Assembly: GCA_018267055.1 (NCBI GenBank)
Contig: JAFDZF010000140.1
Coordinates: 1-60,600 of the forward strand
Origin: Bacteroidota bacterium
GTDB taxonomy: Bacteria; Bacteroidota; Bacteroidia; Flavobacteriales_F; PHOS-HE28
Length of the DNA: 60,600 nucleotides
Direction of reading: 5' to 3'
In this document: positions 60,450 to 60,600 of the stretch, piece by piece
Numbering within the stretch: position 1 is the stretch's first letter
Layout of the letters: every line of letters begins with the position of its first letter
Notes under the pieces: generated by a model
The model's database searches: none
What the model was told of the DNA's origin: nothing
The model's input: the letters and a program-made list of their open reading frames with translations, nothing else
Made by a program: the position numbers and the translations under genes

Positions 60450-60600
60450 TCACCCTTCCAGCAGGCCGCGCCGGTATACATCCTCGAACTTCTCCCGCAG
60501 CAGAGCGATGAGCTCGGGCTGCATGAAGTCGTATACGTCCGGGATGTAGAGGCACACGATGGGCTTGCGGTCGTACCACGCGGGGAACTTGGTGCGGATG
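60450..60600 (-). CDS. Partial gene at the right edge, unknown product
   Basis: The minus strand is open to the edge and ends at a TGA (60452-60450). The last 49 complete codons read I-R-T-K-F-P-A-W-Y-D-R-K-P-I-V-C-L-Y-I-P-D-V, then a helix F-M-Q-P-E-L-I-A-L-L-R-E-K-F-E-D-V-Y and R-R-G-L-L-E-G. The codon use is like that of its neighbours. I do not recognise the family from this end alone. It converges on the TonB-C gene with a 22-nt gap. Confidence 0.72.
   Translation of the reverse strand, partial: IRTKFPAWYDRKPIVCLYIPDVYDFMQPELIALLREKFEDVYRRGLLEG

Overview
The window is a high-G+C chromosomal stretch from a member of the Bacteroidota, most likely an uncultured high-G+C flavobacterial lineage (the phylum is well supported, the lineage is inference). 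Three things point to the phylum. Nine predicted secreted proteins end in type IX secretion (T9SS) sorting domains, and the T9SS component PorQ is encoded next to cmk. TonB-dependent, OprP-type and DUF4468-type envelope proteins are present. Many genes have a Bacteroidota-type TAnnTTTG/TAnnTTCG promoter element, often only 4-20 nt before the start codon. Coding density is very high. No interval over about 300 bp lacks a gene, and I see no rRNA, tRNA, CRISPR array, insertion sequence or prophage.

Layout: (1) 1-4867 is a one-strand run of ten small genes: two DUF1801 proteins, a GyrI-like ligand-binding protein, an AlkD-type DNA glycosylase, four AHSA1/SRPBCC paralogs, a DUF1428 protein and a VOC protein. 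It looks like a xenobiotic or genotoxin tolerance cluster. (2) 4909-6754 holds a lipoprotein hydrolase fused to a Kazal domain, an NTF2-like protein, a cytochrome c remnant and a very strong bidirectional hairpin. (3) 6765-20876 is rich in T9SS cargo, including a giant type B protein with ten 74-aa repeats. It also holds an unrecognised 800-aa Rossmann-type protein, an amine oxidase, a haem-binding protein and an unrecognised 302-aa protein. (4) 21002-27057 carries cbpA-cbpM, small membrane or lipoproteins, paaZ and an MgtC/DUF4010 membrane protein. (5) 27112-36229 contains more T9SS cargo, a TonB-dependent receptor and a prolyl oligopeptidase lipoprotein. (6) 36311-40850 is a signalling block: an HWE/HisKA_2 kinase, a DUF4468 protein, a NYN-cold-shock fusion, and a response regulator-response regulator-histidine kinase operon. 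(7) 40919-49346 is about ion and carbon handling: a Kef-type antiporter, a DUF486 protein, PaaY, a DUF47-Pit phosphate uptake pair, and a SulP transporter overlapping a beta-carbonic anhydrase. (8) 49470-60427 is mostly housekeeping and envelope: a sugar nucleotidyltransferase-like protein, lon, a T9SS subtilase, an OprP-like porin, queA, porQ, cmk and a TonB-C protein. A partial gene on the minus strand runs off the right edge.

Together the genes describe a gliding or T9SS-type secreting heterotroph that exports many adhesin-like and hydrolytic proteins. It has phosphate uptake (OprP-like porin, Pit-DUF47) and probable bicarbonate handling (SulP-carbonic anhydrase). It retains two phenylacetate genes (paaZ, paaY) about 19 kb apart and away from the core paa genes. 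Many gene ends abut or overlap, and isolated hairpins serve convergent pairs.
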